Positions 5,296-6,350 of a stretch of DNA of 6,350 nt are shown here, one piece after another (within the stretch, counting starts at the first letter, position 1; each line of letters starts with the position of its first letter). The notes below the pieces were generated by a model. That model made no database searches. It was not told the DNA's origin and saw nothing but the letters and a program-made list of their open reading frames with translations. The stretch comes from Chitinophagaceae bacterium (GTDB lineage Bacteria; Bacteroidota; Bacteroidia; Chitinophagales; Chitinophagaceae): assembly GCA_030151745.1 (NCBI GenBank), contig JASLDA010000104.1, positions 1 through 6,350 on the forward strand, read 5' to 3'. The position numbers and the translations under genes are program-made.

Positions 5296-6350
5296 TCAGA
5301 GCCCTTCGCTCAGCTCCAGCCACCGCATTTCCTTCTCCTCCAGCTCGCCGGTGATCTGGGTGATGCGCTCGGTCAGCTTCTGCAGCTCGGCATAAGGCAG
5401 GTTTCCGCCGCTCATGGCCGCAGTCACCGCTTCCTTCTCGGCTTCCAGTGCCGGGATATCCTTTTCCAGCTGTTCGAACTCCCGTTGCTCTTTGTATGAG
5501 AGCTTTTTCGCCTTTGCCGGCTTCGTGTCCGCGACGGTTGATTGCGCGGCCCCGGCTGCCGATTGCACATTGCCGATTGCCGATTGCTTATTTCCCGCTG
5601 CCGCCCGCTCCTGCTCCTTCTGCCAGATCCGGTACTCGGAATAGTTTCCCGGGAAGTCCCGGACCTCGCCTTCGCCCTCGAAGACCAGCAGGTGATCCAC
5701 CAGCCGGTCCATGAAGTAACGGTCGTGGCTGACGATCACCAGGCATCCCGCATACTCGCTCAGGAAGTTCTCGAGCACGCCGAGAGTGGCGAGATCGAGA
5801 TCGTTCGTGGGCTCGTCGAGGATGAGGAAGTTGGGATTGCGGAACAGAATCGAGAGCAGCTGCAGGCGCTTCTTCTCGCCGCCGCTGAGCGCGCTGAGGT
5901 AGGTGTATTGCTGATCTGCGGGGAAGAGGAAGAGCTCCAGGAACTTCGCTGCGCTAAGCGAGCCGCCGTCGGCCAGGGGAAAGTTCTCGGCGATATTCTT
6001 CACGTACTCGATCACGCGCATATCCTCCCGGATCTCGAGGCCGCTCTGCGAGAAGTTGCCGAACACGACGGTGTCGCCGATATTGATCTTGCCGCTGTCC
6101 TGGGGCTCATAGCCCTGCAGCATCTGCAGGAAGGTCGATTTGCCGGCCCCGTTCTTGCCGATGATGCCGACGCGCTCGCCCTTTTTGAAGGTATAGTCGA
6201 AGCCTTTCAGGATGACCTTGTCGCCGAAGCTTTTGTAGACCTTCTTCAGCTCCGCCACCTTGCCGCCGAGGCGGTTCATCTTCATCTGCAATGAGACCTT
6301 GTTGTCCTCGATACGCTGTTTTGCCCGGGCTTCCACGTCGTAGAAGTTCT
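5296..6350 (-). CDS. uup: Uup-type ABC-F ATPase, C-terminal part
   Basis: Partial: the gene enters from the right edge in an open frame (NFYDVEARAKQRIE), so its true start and first ATPase domain lie beyond the window. About 350 residues are visible. The second nucleotide-binding domain is intact: Walker A GKNGAGKST (6159-6133), signature LSGGE (5889-5875), Walker B LILDEPTNDLD (from 5826) and the H-switch histidine in VSHDRYF (5727-5725). A low-complexity Ala/Gln/Ser linker follows, then a charged helical C-terminal segment beginning KLSYKEQREFEQLE, characteristic of the Uup C-terminal coiled coil. ABC-F proteins lack membrane segments and act in the cytoplasm on ribosomes; Uup also affects DNA-branch processing and transposon excision in E. 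coli. The preceding basic EARAKQRIEDNK segment belongs to the inter-domain linker. The stop (5296-5298) lies 18 bp from the end of the convergent class V gene. The odd feature is the heptanucleotide array encoding the linker. Confidence 0.93.
   Translation of the reverse strand, partial: NFYDVEARAKQRIEDNKVSLQMKMNRLGGKVAELKKVYKSFGDKVILKGFDYTFKKGERVGIIGKNGAGKSTFLQMLQGYEPQDSGKINIGDTVVFGNFSQSGLEIREDMRVIEYVKNIAENFPLADGGSLSAAKFLELFLFPADQQYTYLSALSGGEKKRLQLLSILFRNPNFLILDEPTNDLDLATLGVLENFLSEYAGCLVIVSHDRYFMDRLVDHLLVFEGEGEVRDFPGNYSEYRIWQKEQERAAAGNKQSAIGNVQSAAGAAQSTVADTKPAKAKKLSYKEQREFEQLEKDIPALEAEKEAVTAAMSGGNLPYAELQKLTERITQITGELEEKEMRWLELSEGL
5539..5587 (-). repeat. Heptanucleotide tandem array (GCAATCG)7, degenerate, inside the Uup linker
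   Basis: On the minus strand, seven consecutive 7-nt units run from 5587 to 5539: GCAATCG, GCAATCG, GCAATGT, GCAATCG, GCAGCCG, GGGCCGC, GCAATCA. Three are exact and three others keep GCA plus part of the unit; the sixth is the most diverged. Since 7 is coprime to 3, three units (21 nt) encode one heptapeptide, giving QSAIGNV then QSAAGAA then QS. The array therefore adds residues without a frameshift only when it changes by multiples of three units. It lies between the second ATPase domain and the C-terminal coiled coil, where length change is likely tolerated. Confidence 0.85.

Noticed and set aside
5542..6294. Open plus-strand frame of about 250 codons opposite the Uup gene
   Set aside because: Antisense to intact Walker A, signature and Walker B motifs; Leu/Ala/Glu/Val-rich composition follows from the sense codons.

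Overview
The window looks like a chromosomal stretch from a GC-rich member of the Bacteroidota, possibly Chitinophagales. This is inferred from the protein families (secreted M28 peptidase with a PA-type insert, Tat-leader class V aminotransferase, Uup-type ABC-F protein), the lack of clear Shine-Dalgarno sequences before the starts, and a TAnnTTTG-type -7 box. No species can be named from the sequence alone. No rRNA, tRNA, CRISPR array, insertion sequence or phage gene was seen.

Left part (1-2291): two leftward genes, a partial protein resembling the N-terminal domain of FkbH-like HAD-IIIC proteins (1-304) and a GNAT acyltransferase of the polysaccharide-cluster type (429-971), diverge from a rightward DegT/DnrJ/EryC1/StrS sugar aminotransferase (1185-2291). 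Together they suggest the edge of a surface-glycan or nucleotide-sugar cluster in which a keto sugar is aminated and then N-acylated. The intergenic region (972-1184) holds a good -7 box for the leftward genes and a short palindrome.

Middle part (2292-5277): a perfect 15-bp inverted repeat fills the gap after the aminotransferase and ends 6 nt before the start of a Sec-exported M28 metallopeptidase (2345-3892). A 113-bp gap with short direct and inverted repeats follows. Next is a class V PLP-dependent enzyme of the isopenicillin-N-epimerase/cysteine-desulfurase-like group (4006-5277), whose N-terminus looks like a twin-arginine leader. Both proteins are predicted to act outside the cytoplasm and may be cotranscribed.

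Right part (5296-6350): the C-terminal half of a Uup-type ABC-F ATPase on the minus strand, converging on the class V gene with an 18-bp gap. Its linker between the second ATPase domain and the C-terminal coiled coil is encoded by a seven-unit heptanucleotide tandem array (consensus GCAATCG). Because 7 nt is not a multiple of 3, the array encodes a heptapeptide repeat (QSAIGNV / QSAAGAA). This is the most distinctive structural signal in the window. I see no convincing evidence for a wholly new multi-gene system.
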